Shown: positions 1-12,908, counted from the first letter of the stretch. The stretch is DNA of 64,000 bases from SM23-32 sp964434535 (GCA_964434535.1 CAYSWA010000009.1:1-64000), one strand, 5' to 3'. The notes: generated by a model from the letters alone, not told the origin. Translations and numbers: made by a program.

Positions 1-3155
<3,155 letters not shown>

Positions 3156-3165
3156 GCGCCCCTCT

Positions 3166-4209
3166 TCAGCCCTCGCCCAGGCGCACCTCGCGCCCGGAGT
3201 CGGCGCTGGCGTAGAGGGCGTCGATGATGCGCTGCACGGTGAGCGCCTGGCGCGGGTCGACGGGGACCTCGCCCTCGCCCCGCACCGCGCGGACGAAGTC
3301 CTCCAGGTGGCTCGAAGGCCGCGGCACGCGGCTGAGCGCGGTCTCCCCGAAGGCATCGCCCCGGGGGCCCCAGAGGCGCGCCTCGAACGTGTACGTGCCA
3401 CCTACGTGGCGGTGCACGGCCCCCGCTTCGGTGCCGTAGACGTAGGTGTACATGTCCTCGGCCCACTCGCTGTTGGTCGCCCAGGAGGCGGAGAGCGCGA
3501 GCGCGGCGCCGTCGGCGAAGCGCACGAATCCGGCCGCCAGGTCCTCAACGTCGAAGTCCTGTCCCCGCTCGGAGGCGATGCGCCGGCCCAGCAGGTCGTA
3601 GGTGACGCCGGTGACGGCGACCGGCTCGGGGTAGCCCATCAGCCAGAGGGCCAGGTCGAGGCGGTGCACGCCGAGGTCGATCAGCGGCCCGCCGCCGGCC
3701 AGCTCGCGGTCGCCGAACCAGCCCGAGCCGCGCGGAATGCCCCGGTTGCGCATCCAGCCGGTGCGCGCGTAGTAGATTCGGCCCAGCTCGCCCCGGTCCA
3801 CCAGCGCCTTCAGGGCGCGGGCCGCCCCGTTCTCTCGGAAGGAGAAGTTGATCGTGAGCCGGCGGTCGGCCTCTTCGGCGGCGGCGACCATCTGCTCCGC
3901 CTCGGCCGCGTTCATGGCCATCGGCTTCTCGCAGAAGACGTGCAGCCCGGCCTCCAGGCAGCGGATGCTGACCGGCGCGTGGAACTTGTTCGGCGTGGCC
4001 ACGTAGACGGCGTCGGCCACGCCGGCCTCCAGCAGCTCGTCCAGCTCGGCGCAGGTCTCCAGGCCGAGCCCCTCCGCCCGCTCGCGCGATTCGGGCAGCG
4101 GGTCGACCGCCGCCACGAACTCCACGCCCTCCAGCGTCTTTGCGCGCTCGCGCATTGCGCTGGCCATCCCGCCGAAGCCGACCGCCGCCATGCGCACTTG
4201 CTCGGCCAT
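3166..4209 (-). CDS. Gfo/Idh/MocA-family NAD(P)-dependent oxidoreductase
   Basis: A 347-residue cytoplasmic sugar dehydrogenase-type protein. The Rossmann fold starts at once (MAAVGFGGMAS, residues 7-17), followed by the family's VYVATPNKFHAP segment and the CEKPMAMN motif (EKP lysine) near residue 95. The C-terminal alpha/beta domain contains GGGPLIDLGVHRLDLALWLMG, typical of the substrate-binding half. Substrate cannot be read from sequence; family members oxidise or reduce hydroxyls of sugars, inositols and their derivatives. It lies 7 bases downstream of the beta-mannosidase-like gene on the same strand, so the two are probably cotranscribed and act on the same oligosaccharide breakdown products. 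The start is the ATG at 4209, with a GGGAG about 10 bases upstream. Confidence 0.9.
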   Translation of the reverse strand: MAEQVRMAAVGFGGMASAMRERAKTLEGVEFVAAVDPLPESRERAEGLGLETCAELDELLEAGVADAVYVATPNKFHAPVSIRCLEAGLHVFCEKPMAMNAAEAEQMVAAAEEADRRLTINFSFRENGAARALKALVDRGELGRIYYARTGWMRNRGIPRGSGWFGDRELAGGGPLIDLGVHRLDLALWLMGYPEPVAVTGVTYDLLGRRIASERGQDFDVEDLAAGFVRFADGAALALSASWATNSEWAEDMYTYVYGTEAGAVHRHVGGTYTFEARLWGPRGDAFGETALSRVPRPSSHLEDFVRAVRGEGEVPVDPRQALTVQRIIDALYASADSGREVRLGEG

Positions 4210-4216
4210 TGCCGCT

Positions 4217-6709
4217 TCACTCCCTCTCTGTCTCGTTCAGCGCGCAGACCCGCACCCGTTCGCAGAGCGGCGCCGGCCCGCGCAGCGGGACCGTCCTCGC
4301 CTCGCCGGGCAGCAGGTCGAAGTCGTTGTCCTCCACCCACACGCCCCTGGGCGCCTCCACGTGCACCTGCCAGGCGAAGCCGTCGGCGCCCACCTCCAGC
4401 GCCGGCGGGTCGCCCGCCAGGCGCCAGGCCAGCCGCACGGCGGGCAGAGCGAGCCGGTTGAAGTGGAAACCGGCCAAGAAGAGGCGGTTGCGCGAGAGCA
4501 CCTCTGCGTCCCGCGCGAACCGCGCGTAGGCCGTCCATGCATCCAACTCGCCTTCCGGCAGGGCCAGTCGCGTCGCCTCGCGGGCGGCGTTCGCCGGCGC
4601 CTCGGCCGGCTCGGTCCGTTCGGTCATCTCGCCGGTGCGCACGTTGAGCCAGCCGGCCGTCAGCTCGCCCGGCACGGCCCGGAGCATATCGTTGACCAGC
4701 CAGACGCCGACGCCGTCCTCCTCGCGCTTCAGGCTCGCCAGCACCGGCGCGCAGGCCCGCCGCACCGCGTAGTAGCTCGGCTTGCGGTTCAGGTAGTAGT
4801 CGATGACGGTCCAGCCCACCTCGCCCCAGCAGTCGGCGTACATCCAGAGGAGCGCCCCGCCGGTGCGGAACTTGCGCCGCCGCCAGTGCTCGACGGCGAA
4901 CGAGAGCGCCTCGGCCTGGATGAGCTGCGAGTAGCGGACGTATTCGTCCAGCGAGAGATCCTCCGCCGGGCGCCAGTAGCGCCTGAGGGCTTCCTGGTTG
5001 GTGCCCTTCTCGAAGCGGTTGTTGTGGTGGGCCCACGGCTCGCAGTCGCGGCTCAGCTCCCCCGGCGGCAGGTAGCGGCGCAGCCCCTCCGGCGGCGGCG
5101 GCGCGAGCACGCCGAACTCGCAGATGAACTTGCCCCTGTCCTCGGCGTAGCGCTCGTAGTCGATGCGGTCTTCCAGGGCCGGGGCGCGGATGCTCACGTC
5201 CCAGGCGTGGCGGTTGCCCTCCAGCTCGCTGTTCGGCTCGGGGCCGCCCCAGGGGCTGGAGGGCCAGTAGGGGCGCGTCGGGTCGAGCCGGGCGCAGACG
5301 CCGGGCAGCACCGCGTTGTAGAGCCCTTCGCCGAGGCAGCGCTCGGGCGCGCCGGGCGCGCCGGCGCGGTCGCCGTGCAGCCACTGGTTCTCGTTGTTGC
5401 CGCACCAGAGCGCGAGGCAGGCATGGTTGCGCAGCCGGCGGACGGCCTGGGCGGCCTCGCGGCGCGCCTCGGCGACGAACTGCGGGTCGTCGTCCGGGTA
5501 ATAGGCGCAGGCGTAGAGGAAGTCCTGCCAGACCAGGATGCCCCGCTCGTCGCAGAGCCGGTAGAAACAGTCGTCCTCGTAGATGCCGCCGCCCCAGACG
5601 CGGAGCATGTTGAAGTTCGCCTCGGCCGCCGCCCCGACCAGCGCCCGGTAGCGGGCGGGCGAGACGCGCGCGACGATCGAGTCGGCCGGCACCCAGTCCG
5701 CCCCCTTGCAGTAGACGGCCTCGCCGTTGACGTGGAAGACGAACGAGCGGCCCTCCTCGCCGATCGGCTCCTGCGCCAGCGTCACCTCGCGGAGGCCGTA
5801 GCGGAAGCTGCGGCGCTCCAGCTCGCGGGCGCCGCTGTGGAGCACGGCCGTCACCTCGTAGAGGGCCGGCTCGCCGAGCGGCGCCGGCCACCAGAGCTCG
5901 GGGTCCTCGATGCGGATCTCGCCGGCCATCTCGCCCGTCCCCGGTTCGAGCATCGCTTCGAGGTTCACCGCGTGCGTCTCGTCGCGGCTCAGGGCGAGGC
6001 TCAGTGCGGCGGGGAGGAGGCCGCCGGTCAGGTTCTCCACCTCGGCGAGCACCTCGACCGTGGCCGCGCCGTCCGGGCCGAGCCGGGTGCGCAGGCAGAG
6101 CTCGCGCAGCGCCGCCCGCCGGTAGGAGCGCAGCTCGACGGGCCGCCAGATGCCGCAGGTGGCCAGGCGCGGCGCCCAGTCCCAGCCGAAGGTGAACTGC
6201 GCCTTGCGCATGTAGACGCGCGGCTCCGGCCCGCGCAGCATGGCGTAGCGTTCCAGGTCCTTGCCCTCGACCGCGCGGAGGCCGACGTCGAGCCGCACCA
6301 CGAGCAGGTTCCGCCCGGCCCGCGCGACCTCGGTCACGTCGAAGGTCTGCGCCACGTGCATGTTGTTCGTGCGGCCCAGGTGCTCGCCGTTGAGCCAGAG
6401 GTCGGCGGTGGTGTCGAGCCCGCCGAAGACCAGCTCGATCCGCTCGCCCATGTTCGCCCGGCCCAGCGCGAAGCTGCGCGAGTGCCACCAGTCCATCTCC
6501 TCCATCCACGCGCAGTCGCGGGAGTTCAGCCCGTGGAGCGGCTCGTCGATGACGCCGGCCTCGATCAGGTCCAGGTGCACGTCGCCGGGCACGGTGGCCG
6601 AGACGGCGTTCGGGCACTCCACGCCGAGCGTCGGCCAGCCGCGCTCCTCTCCCCGGCCGGGTTCGCACCAGGCCAGCGTCCACGTGCCGTTCAGGTCGAG
6701 CCGGAACAC
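4217..6709 (-). CDS. Glycoside hydrolase family 2, beta-mannosidase-like
   Basis: About 830 residues, the normal size for GH2 beta-mannosidases, which release mannose from the non-reducing ends of beta-mannosides. An N-terminal sugar-binding jelly roll (LNGEHLGRTNNMH), an Ig-like domain and a TIM barrel follow in order. Barrel landmarks are MLRVWGGGIYEDDCFYRLCD and LVWQDFLYACAYYPDD, both typical of the beta-mannosidase branch. The acid/base sits in WCGNNENQW (NE at about residue 437) and the predicted nucleophile in FICEFGV (about 530). No signal peptide is visible, so it is likely cytoplasmic. I chose the GTG at 6709 because GAGGAG lies 6 bases upstream; an in-frame ATG at 6754 has no ribosome-binding site. 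It is paired with the downstream oxidoreductase. Confidence 0.88.
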   Translation of the reverse strand: MFRLDLNGTWTLAWCEPGRGEERGWPTLGVECPNAVSATVPGDVHLDLIEAGVIDEPLHGLNSRDCAWMEEMDWWHSRSFALGRANMGERIELVFGGLDTTADLWLNGEHLGRTNNMHVAQTFDVTEVARAGRNLLVVRLDVGLRAVEGKDLERYAMLRGPEPRVYMRKAQFTFGWDWAPRLATCGIWRPVELRSYRRAALRELCLRTRLGPDGAATVEVLAEVENLTGGLLPAALSLALSRDETHAVNLEAMLEPGTGEMAGEIRIEDPELWWPAPLGEPALYEVTAVLHSGARELERRSFRYGLREVTLAQEPIGEEGRSFVFHVNGEAVYCKGADWVPADSIVARVSPARYRALVGAAAEANFNMLRVWGGGIYEDDCFYRLCDERGILVWQDFLYACAYYPDDDPQFVAEARREAAQAVRRLRNHACLALWCGNNENQWLHGDRAGAPGAPERCLGEGLYNAVLPGVCARLDPTRPYWPSSPWGGPEPNSELEGNRHAWDVSIRAPALEDRIDYERYAEDRGKFICEFGVLAPPPPEGLRRYLPPGELSRDCEPWAHHNNRFEKGTNQEALRRYWRPAEDLSLDEYVRYSQLIQAEALSFAVEHWRRRKFRTGGALLWMYADCWGEVGWTVIDYYLNRKPSYYAVRRACAPVLASLKREEDGVGVWLVNDMLRAVPGELTAGWLNVRTGEMTERTEPAEAPANAAREATRLALPEGELDAWTAYARFARDAEVLSRNRLFLAGFHFNRLALPAVRLAWRLAGDPPALEVGADGFAWQVHVEAPRGVWVEDNDFDLLPGEARTVPLRGPAPLCERVRVCALNETERE

Positions 6710-6823
6710 GCTCGTCTCCTCACCCGGGGCCGCCGGGTCGGCGGCGCGGACCATTCTATGGCCGGGCCGGGCCGCCGCGCAAAGGGCGCGCGGCCGGTGT
6801 CCCCCGAATTCAACAGAAAGGGC

Positions 6824-6851
6824 TTGCGAAGACGCGGAATACCGCTACAAT
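6824..6851 (+). promoter_or_regulatory. Candidate sigma70 promoter into the palindromic element
   Basis: TTGCGA (6824-6829), a 16-base spacer, then TACAAT (6846-6851). A start site 6-7 bases downstream would fall at about 6858, the first base of the 179-bp palindrome, so a transcript would begin with the hairpin. There is no supporting coding gene; the -35 is only moderately good. Confidence 0.35.
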
Positions 6852-6856
6852 AGTAA

Positions 6857-7035
6857 AGGAGCTATTGCAGAACCATGTCCGTAGCGAGGCCGAGCGAGAA
6901 GTCGGAGGGCAAGGAGGCTGGCACAGAACGCCCGCAGGCGTGGCCAGAGGCCACGTTGAGGACGTTCTGCGTCAACGACGCGGCCATCCGGCTTCGCAGC
7001 CGGCCGCAGTAGGTCACGGTTCTGCAATAGCTCCT
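6857..7035. repeat. 179-bp near-complete palindromic element with perfect 18-bp terminal inverted repeats
   Basis: The ends are exact inverted copies: AGGAGCTATTGCAGAACC at 6857-6874 and its complement at 7018-7035. The centre is a perfect hairpin, CGTGGCC (6939-6945), AGA, GGCCACG (6949-6955), and its midpoint coincides within one base with the midpoint of the whole element. The arms between also pair imperfectly, for example CAGAACG (6924-6930) with CGTTCTG (6963-6969). The right arm has its own CCGGCT/AGCCGG hairpin (6988-7003). The flanks TAAA and TAAG could be a decayed target duplication. No transposase or credible ORF is inside. It is either a MITE/ERIC-like mobile repeat or the gene for a long hairpin RNA. 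I saw no second copy in this window. Confidence 0.75.
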
Positions 7036-7100
7036 AAGGGTCGTCATTGTGCAGACGCCGGCGCTCCCGGGCGTTCTCAGGGCGGTTCGAGAGACACGGC

Positions 7101-7120
7101 GTGTTGCGCAAAGGCAACAC
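7101..7120. promoter_or_regulatory. 20-bp operator dyad (putative enhancer site) upstream of the kinase gene
   Basis: GTGTTGCGCAAAGGCAACAC is a perfect dyad GTGTTG-N8-CAACAC. It is the most symmetric member of a family of dyads that sit upstream of sigma54-type promoters in this window. It lies 364 bases before the kinase start, suggesting that the two-component operon is itself part of the regulon or autoregulated. Confidence 0.6.
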
Positions 7121-7483
7121 GGGTCGGTCGCGGCGTCCGGCTCTTCAACGCGCCGGGTTTTGGACAGAGCGGTCCGCGGCCAGACCTATCCCGGCGGCTG
7201 CCGGTAGGTGCGGGGGGGATGAAAGGCGCCTGCCGGGCGGCAGACCATGCAGCAGCGCATTCGGAGGTGTGACGGTCCGCGTCCCGATGGTCGGGTACGC
7301 TCATGGGCGGGACCGGCGACCGGGCGGGCCGTTGCCCGCATGGGTGCGCTGCCTGCCTCAGACTTGTAGGATGCTAACGCCACGCATGAACCGGGCTCAC
7401 GCGATGCCTGCACAGTGGGACGGCCCGGCCGAGGGCGGGATCTGCCGGCAGCACGACGCCGCAAGACGCGGAGGAAGACGGCG
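7121..7483. other. Non-coding leader region upstream of the two-component operon
   Basis: No convincing gene. Two weak GG-N10-GC matches to a sigma54 -24/-12 element point toward the kinase: GGGTGCGCTGCCTGCC at 7342-7357 and GGGCTCACGCGATGCC at 7393-7408. Neither is as good as the eight promoters listed separately, so the promoter of the kinase operon stays unassigned. GGAGG at 7470-7474 is the ribosome-binding site for the ATG at 7484. Confidence 0.4.
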
Positions 7484-9578
7484 ATGACACCCGATGAACG
7501 GGTCATGGTGGTATACCTGGACGACGCGGCGGAAGCTCCCATCGAGGAGGCCGTCCGTTCGCAGGGAGTGGAGGCCCACCGGGCGGCTACCCCCGGCGAG
7601 GCCCTCACGGCGCTCGTGTCCGCCGAGGAGCCGCGCGCCGTGCTGGTCAAGGCCGCCGACGAGGCGGAGGCGGAGCGCCTCTCGGGGGAGTTGGCCGCGC
7701 GGCTGCCGTCGGGCAAGATGATCCTCTGCACGCCGGACGGTGAGGCCGAACCGGACGCGTTCGTGGCCGCCGACCGCCGGCTCTGGCTGCGGGGCGACGT
7801 GACCGCCCCGGAGAACGCACGGCGCATGGCGCGCTTCCTTCAGGGCAACGGGCTGCGATGGGCCAGCGAGTTCCGCTCCAGCGTGCTGAAGCGCCGGCTG
7901 CTGGACAGCGCGATGCGCCTGGACGCGCGGGCCGCCGACGAGCGGAACAAGCTCTGGAGCATCGCCCGCGACCTCTCGGCCTTCACCGAGCTGGGCGAGA
8001 CGCTGCGGGAAGCGCTGCGCAACTACATGGAGATACTGCGCTGCGAGGCCGGCAGCCTCTACCTGTGGGAGGAGCGCAGCGAGACGCTCGTCCTTCAGGC
8101 GGCCGAGGGCCCCGACCAGGAGCAGCGCCTCGGCCTGCGCCAGAAGCTCGGCGAAGGCCTGGCCGGATGGGTGGCCGAGCGTCGGGAGCCGGTGCTGGTG
8201 ACCGACGCCCGCCAGGTCAGGCGCCTGCGCGGGCGCGCCTGCGAGCGCTACTCCAACGCAAGCTGCCTGGCCGTGCCGATCACCGACGGGGAGCAACTGC
8301 TCGGCGTGGTCTGCCTGACCATGCCCGCCGACGGGGAGGCGTTCGAGCCCGATGACCTCCAGACCGCGCAGGCGCTGGGCCAGAAGCTCGGCGCCCTGCT
8401 CAGGCCGTTCGGCCTGCTCAGCGAGCTGCGCTACTTCAACGAGCGGCTGGTGGAGGTCTTCCGCGCCTGCTCCGACCTGGTGGTGGAGAAAGACAGCCAG
8501 GTCGAGGCGATGCGCGTGCTCAGCTCCGACATCCTCAACGGCGTGCCGCTCGGCGTCATCGCCTACGACCCTGACCTGCACACCTGCTTCGCCAACGCGG
8601 CCGCCGAGGAGGCGTTCGCCATCCGGGCGGACGCGCGCCCCCTGGCCGAGGTCGAGCTGCCGCTGGCCGGCCGGCTCGAGGTGGAGCCCGCCGAGTGGCG
8701 CCGTAAGCTGCACGGGGTGGTCGCCGAGGACGCCGGCTTCCGCCTGGAGCGGGTGCCGTGGAAGGCCGACGGCGCCGAACGCGTGTTCGACGTGCACGGC
8801 TCGCCCCTGCACGACTCCGACGGGGCCACCATCGGGGGTATCCTGACGGTGCGGGACGTGACCGAGGACGTGGAGATGGAGGCGAAGCTCTCCCACTCCG
8901 AGCGCCTGGCCCTGGTCGGCACGATCGCGGCGAAGGTGGCGCACGAGCTGAACAACCCCCTGGACGGCATCCTGCGCTTCCTGAACCTGGCCACGCGCCA
9001 GCTCGAGGACGAGCCGGATGAGGCCCGCCGCTTCCTGGAGGAGAGCCGGCGCGGGCTGCTGCGCATGGGCAGCATCGTGGGGCAGTTGCTCGCCTTCTCC
9101 CGCGGGCACCGCGCCACGGGGCGCCCCCCCACACTGAGCCAGGCGCTCCGGGACGCGCTGGCGCTCTACGAGGAGCGGGCGCGGGTGACCGACGTCGAGG
9201 TCAAGGCCGACGTGCCGCCCGACCTGCCCGTCTGCCCCAGCCCCGAGCTGTTCGAGGTGTTCAGCAACGTCATCAAGAACTCGCTGGACGCCATGCCCGA
9301 CGGCGGCACGCTGAACGTCCGGGCCGAGCCGCGCAACGGGGAGGTGGTCTTCACCATCGCCGACTCGGGGCCCGGGGTGCCCCCCGAGCTGCGTGACCGC
9401 ATCTTCGAGCCGTTCTACACCACCAAACGCGACGGCACCGGCACCGGGCTGGGGCTGGCCGCGTGCCGCGACGTGCTGGGCCGGCTGGGCGGCGGCATAG
9501 AGCTGCTCCCGTCCGAGCAGGGCGCCGTCTTCCAGATCACCGTGCCGGCCGAAGCGGCCGTGAGCGGGGGAGCTGCCG

Positions 9579-9586
<8 letters not shown>
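7484..9586 (+). CDS. Soluble sensor histidine kinase (pseudo-receiver, GAF, PAS, HisKA, HATPase_c)
   Basis: A 700-residue NtrB-type kinase expected to phosphorylate the response regulator encoded immediately downstream. Residues 1-115 resemble a receiver fold, but the phosphoacceptor position reads AVLVKAAD (Lys, not Asp). A GAF domain follows (about 155-310; CEAGSLYLWEE, ASCLAVPITDGEQLLGVVCL), then a PAS-like domain (about 345-460; LNGVPLGVIAYDP). The H-box is VAHELNNPLDG with His at about 487, the N-box NVIKNSLDAMPDGG, and the ATP lid DSGPGVPP...FEPFYTTKRDGTGTGLGL. No membrane segment is seen, so the signal is probably cytoplasmic. The ATG at 7484 has GGAGG 9 bases upstream. Its last 8 bases overlap the regulator gene, implying translational coupling. 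It is functionally comparable to PrsK of other exosortase systems, but that protein is membrane-bound. Confidence 0.9.
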
Positions 9587-10940
<1,354 letters not shown>

Positions 10941-10946
<6 letters not shown>

Positions 10947-10977
10947 GGCGGCCCGGGGCCGCCCGGCGCGCTCAGGC
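10941..10977. terminator. Nested GC-rich hairpin between convergent genes
   Basis: Outer arms GCCTGAG (10941-10947) and CTCAGGC (10971-10977) enclose an inner perfect palindrome GGCGGCCC-G-GGGCCGCC (10947-10963). It overlaps the stop of the NtrC gene and abuts the stop of the PilZ gene. There is no clear U-tract, so it is likely a bidirectional, non-canonical terminator. Confidence 0.5.
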
Positions 10978-11337
10978 CGAGAGGTTGTAGAGCTCCACGC
11001 GGGGCCTCTCATCGAAGCTCATCGCCACCCCGGCCTTGGCGAAGGGCGACTTCTCTACCTCGGGCGCGTCGAGCCGCAAGACCGTCGCCGTGCCCCCCAG
11101 CGTCCGGAACAGCGGCCCGTGGTTGTAGCCGCTCATGCCGGAGATGCGCAGCTCGAGCTTCTGGCCGGCGTGCAGTCGATGCCAGTCGGGGGTGAGGAAG
11201 TACATCCCACCGGCCGAGACGTTGTCGGTGAAACCGGAGCCCTCTGCCTCCGGCTCCTCTGCCCTCTGTGGCGGCGAGCTGAACTGAACGTTCAGCCGCA
11301 GTCTGAGGCGGGGCCAGCTCCGTCGCTCCATGCGCAT
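10972..11337 (-). CDS. PilZ domain protein (putative c-di-GMP receptor)
   Basis: 121 residues, essentially one PilZ domain. The N-terminal arginine cluster (MERRSWPRLRLR, residues 3-14) and the DNVSAGGMYF motif near residue 38 match the RxxxR and (D/N)xSxxG signatures that bind cyclic di-GMP; the rest follows the PilZ beta-barrel pattern, ending FAKAGVAMSF. It probably links exopolysaccharide regulation or export to c-di-GMP. It sits between the two NtrC-like genes, converging on the first. The ATG at 11337 may be replaced by the ATG two codons later. Confidence 0.82.
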   Translation of the reverse strand: MRMERRSWPRLRLRLNVQFSSPPQRAEEPEAEGSGFTDNVSAGGMYFLTPDWHRLHAGQKLELRISGMSGYNHGPLFRTLGGTATVLRLDAPEVEKSPFAKAGVAMSFDERPRVELYNLSA

Positions 11338-11397
11338 GCCCTAACCATGGTCTGTAGGCGGTAAGAACGCCGCGGCCGTCGCCGCACGGGCACCGTA

Positions 11398-12834
11398 TTA
11401 TGCCCGATCGCCCACCCCGATTTCTAAGTCGTTTCCGGCAAGCTCCTGGCGGGCCGCCCTGGCGATCTCTCGCGCCAATCCGTGCTCCCTGATCTTCTTG
11501 TAGAGCGTGGACCGGCTGATCTGGAGCGCCTCGGCCGCGCGCTGCTTGCTCCAGTGGCACGATCGCAGCGCGCGCAGGATGTACTGGCGCTCCGGCCTGC
11601 GCATGGCCGCCTTCAGCGAAGCGGGCGCGCGCCCGGCCGCTCCATCCCGCCGCTTGCGGGAGGCGGCCGTCACCGCCTCGGGCAGGCTGCCCGGCCCGAT
11701 CACACCTCGGCGCGCCATCCCCGCCGCCCGCTCCATCACGGCCTTCAGCTCCCGCACGTTGCCCGGCCATCCGTAACGCACCAGCAGGGCCATGGCCTCG
11801 GGCGAGAGCTCCGGCGCGCGCCGGCCCCGCGCCGCCGACCATGCCCGCAGGAAGTGCCGCGCCAGCAGGGGCACGTCCTGCACCCGGTCGCGCAGCGGCG
11901 GCAGGCAGACCTGAACGGGCACGGCGGCGGCGCCGCTCCCCTGCCGAGCTGCGCCTCCCTTGCCTCTCCGCGCGGACCGGGTCGGCCCGCCCGTCAGCAC
12001 CAGCCGCACGCTGGCGCGCAGGCGACGGCCGGTGCGGGGCGAGACGTACTGCCCGCTCTGCGCGCCGCTCAGCACCGCCTCCGTCAGCCGGGGTCCGAGC
12101 CCTTCCAGGCCGCCGACGACCAGCGTGCCGCCGTCGGCGCATTCCAGCGCCCCGCGGACCTCGACGCCCCCGGCTCCTTCCTGTGGCGGGGTCCCGAACA
12201 GCTCGCCGTCGGCCTGGGCCGGCCCCAGGGCGCCGCAGTTCACCTCGACCAGCGGGCCCAGCGAGCGCCTGGAGGCGGCGTGCACGGCGCCGGCCAGCAG
12301 GCTCCTGCCGGTGCCGGGCTCCCCGTGGATGACGACCAGCACGTCGGACTCGGCAACGCGCGCGAGGGTCTGGCAGACGGCCAGCATGCGCCGATCGGCC
12401 GTGACCACGCCGCGCAGCACGGGGCCGGTCCGGCCGTCGCCCCGCGCTTCGCGCGCGCGCCTTTCCTCCCCGCAGACGGCCCTGTCGATGGCGCGCGCCA
12501 GGGCGGAGCCATCCCCCGGGGGCAGGGCGACGTAGTCGAAGGCCCCGGCGCGGGCTGCGAGCACGGCGTCGGCGATTGTCCGTTGCCGGGCCATCGCGAG
12601 CACGGGCGTCGCGGCGGGCAGGGCGCCTGCGGCGCTGAGCTCCCGACGGGCGTGGACGCCGGGCGCGTCCACCTGCACCAGCATCACGTCCGCGTTCTGG
12701 CGCATCAACGCCTTGGCCGCGCCCTGGAGCGTGCCCACCACCCGCAGGCCCGAGCCGGTGTTCGTCGCGAGGCGGTGCACGGCGGCCACTGTCTCCGCGT
12801 CGCTGGTAACCAGCAGGATGGAAACATCTCTCAT
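11398..12834 (-). CDS. Degenerate NtrC-family protein (catalytic motifs lost, Fis-type HTH kept)
   Basis: 478 residues with the full receiver/AAA+/Fis layout of a sigma54 activator, but the key residues have changed. In the receiver, the acidic pocket reads ILLVTSDAE (pair lost) and the phosphoacceptor position is Gln (VMLVQVDAPG). Walker A is GEPGTGRS (Lys to Arg). The GAFTGA loop is missing: ELFG is followed by TPPQEGAGGVEV. Walker B is GGTLVVGGL instead of GGTLFLDEI. The ending is intact: YGWPGNVRELK and an HTH (KQRAAEALQISRSTLYKKIREHGL) close to that of the active regulator. It should still dimerise and bind DNA but not hydrolyse ATP or remodel sigma54. The ATG at 12834 follows a sigma54 promoter by about 60 bases; an ORF start at 12912 would lie upstream of it. 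The frame is open and long, so it is not a decayed pseudogene. Confidence 0.85.
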   Translation of the reverse strand: MRDVSILLVTSDAETVAAVHRLATNTGSGLRVVGTLQGAAKALMRQNADVMLVQVDAPGVHARRELSAAGALPAATPVLAMARQRTIADAVLAARAGAFDYVALPPGDGSALARAIDRAVCGEERRAREARGDGRTGPVLRGVVTADRRMLAVCQTLARVAESDVLVVIHGEPGTGRSLLAGAVHAASRRSLGPLVEVNCGALGPAQADGELFGTPPQEGAGGVEVRGALECADGGTLVVGGLEGLGPRLTEAVLSGAQSGQYVSPRTGRRLRASVRLVLTGGPTRSARRGKGGAARQGSGAAAVPVQVCLPPLRDRVQDVPLLARHFLRAWSAARGRRAPELSPEAMALLVRYGWPGNVRELKAVMERAAGMARRGVIGPGSLPEAVTAASRKRRDGAAGRAPASLKAAMRRPERQYILRALRSCHWSKQRAAEALQISRSTLYKKIREHGLAREIARAARQELAGNDLEIGVGDRA

Positions 12835-12835
12835 A

Positions 12836-12848
12836 GGAACGTCGTTCC
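12836..12848. promoter_or_regulatory. Perfect 6-bp inverted repeat next to the degenerate regulator's start
   Basis: GGAACG-T-CGTTCC lies one base upstream of the ATG (minus strand) where a ribosome-binding site would be expected. It could be an operator or a small RNA hairpin limiting translation; no strong Shine-Dalgarno is visible. The rest of the 730-base gap up to 13564 holds two dyads and two divergent sigma54 promoters and no gene. Confidence 0.35.
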
Positions 12849-12892
12849 CCGCGGGCCGGAGGGCAGAGACGGGCCGACTCGCCTTCGTGGCG

Positions 12893-12908
12893 AGCAAAGG
12901 CTGTGCCG
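12893..12908 (-). promoter_or_regulatory. Sigma54 promoter of the degenerate NtrC-like gene
   Basis: On the minus strand CGGCACAGCCTTTGCT matches TGGCAC-N5-TTGCA, with GG and GC 10 bases apart. The start site would be near 12882, giving a leader of about 50 bases. The dyad at 13076-13095 is 169 bases upstream of the -24 GG. Confidence 0.75.

Noticed and set aside
4190..6853. Very long plus-strand ORF antisense to the GH2 gene, and similar long antisense ORFs at 1533-2384, 13328-15871 and 28032-29738
   Set aside because: Frame shadows expected at about 70 percent GC; the translations are low-complexity (Arg/Ala/Pro/His rich) without any domain, while the opposite strand holds clear enzymes.
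7011..7026. Sigma54-like GG-N10-GC match (AGGTCACGGTTCTGCA) in the right end of the palindrome
   Set aside because: Only the GG/GC spacing and CTGCA fit, the mirror copy at the left end is weaker, and it lies upstream of the dyad it would need.
6845..7272. Small ORFs through the palindromic element
   Set aside because: They cross both inverted arms in every frame, have no ribosome-binding site and encode only the repeat.
6755..7483. tRNA or other structured RNA in the longest non-coding gap
   Set aside because: No cloverleaf or T-loop signature on either strand; the only strong structure is the palindrome reported separately.
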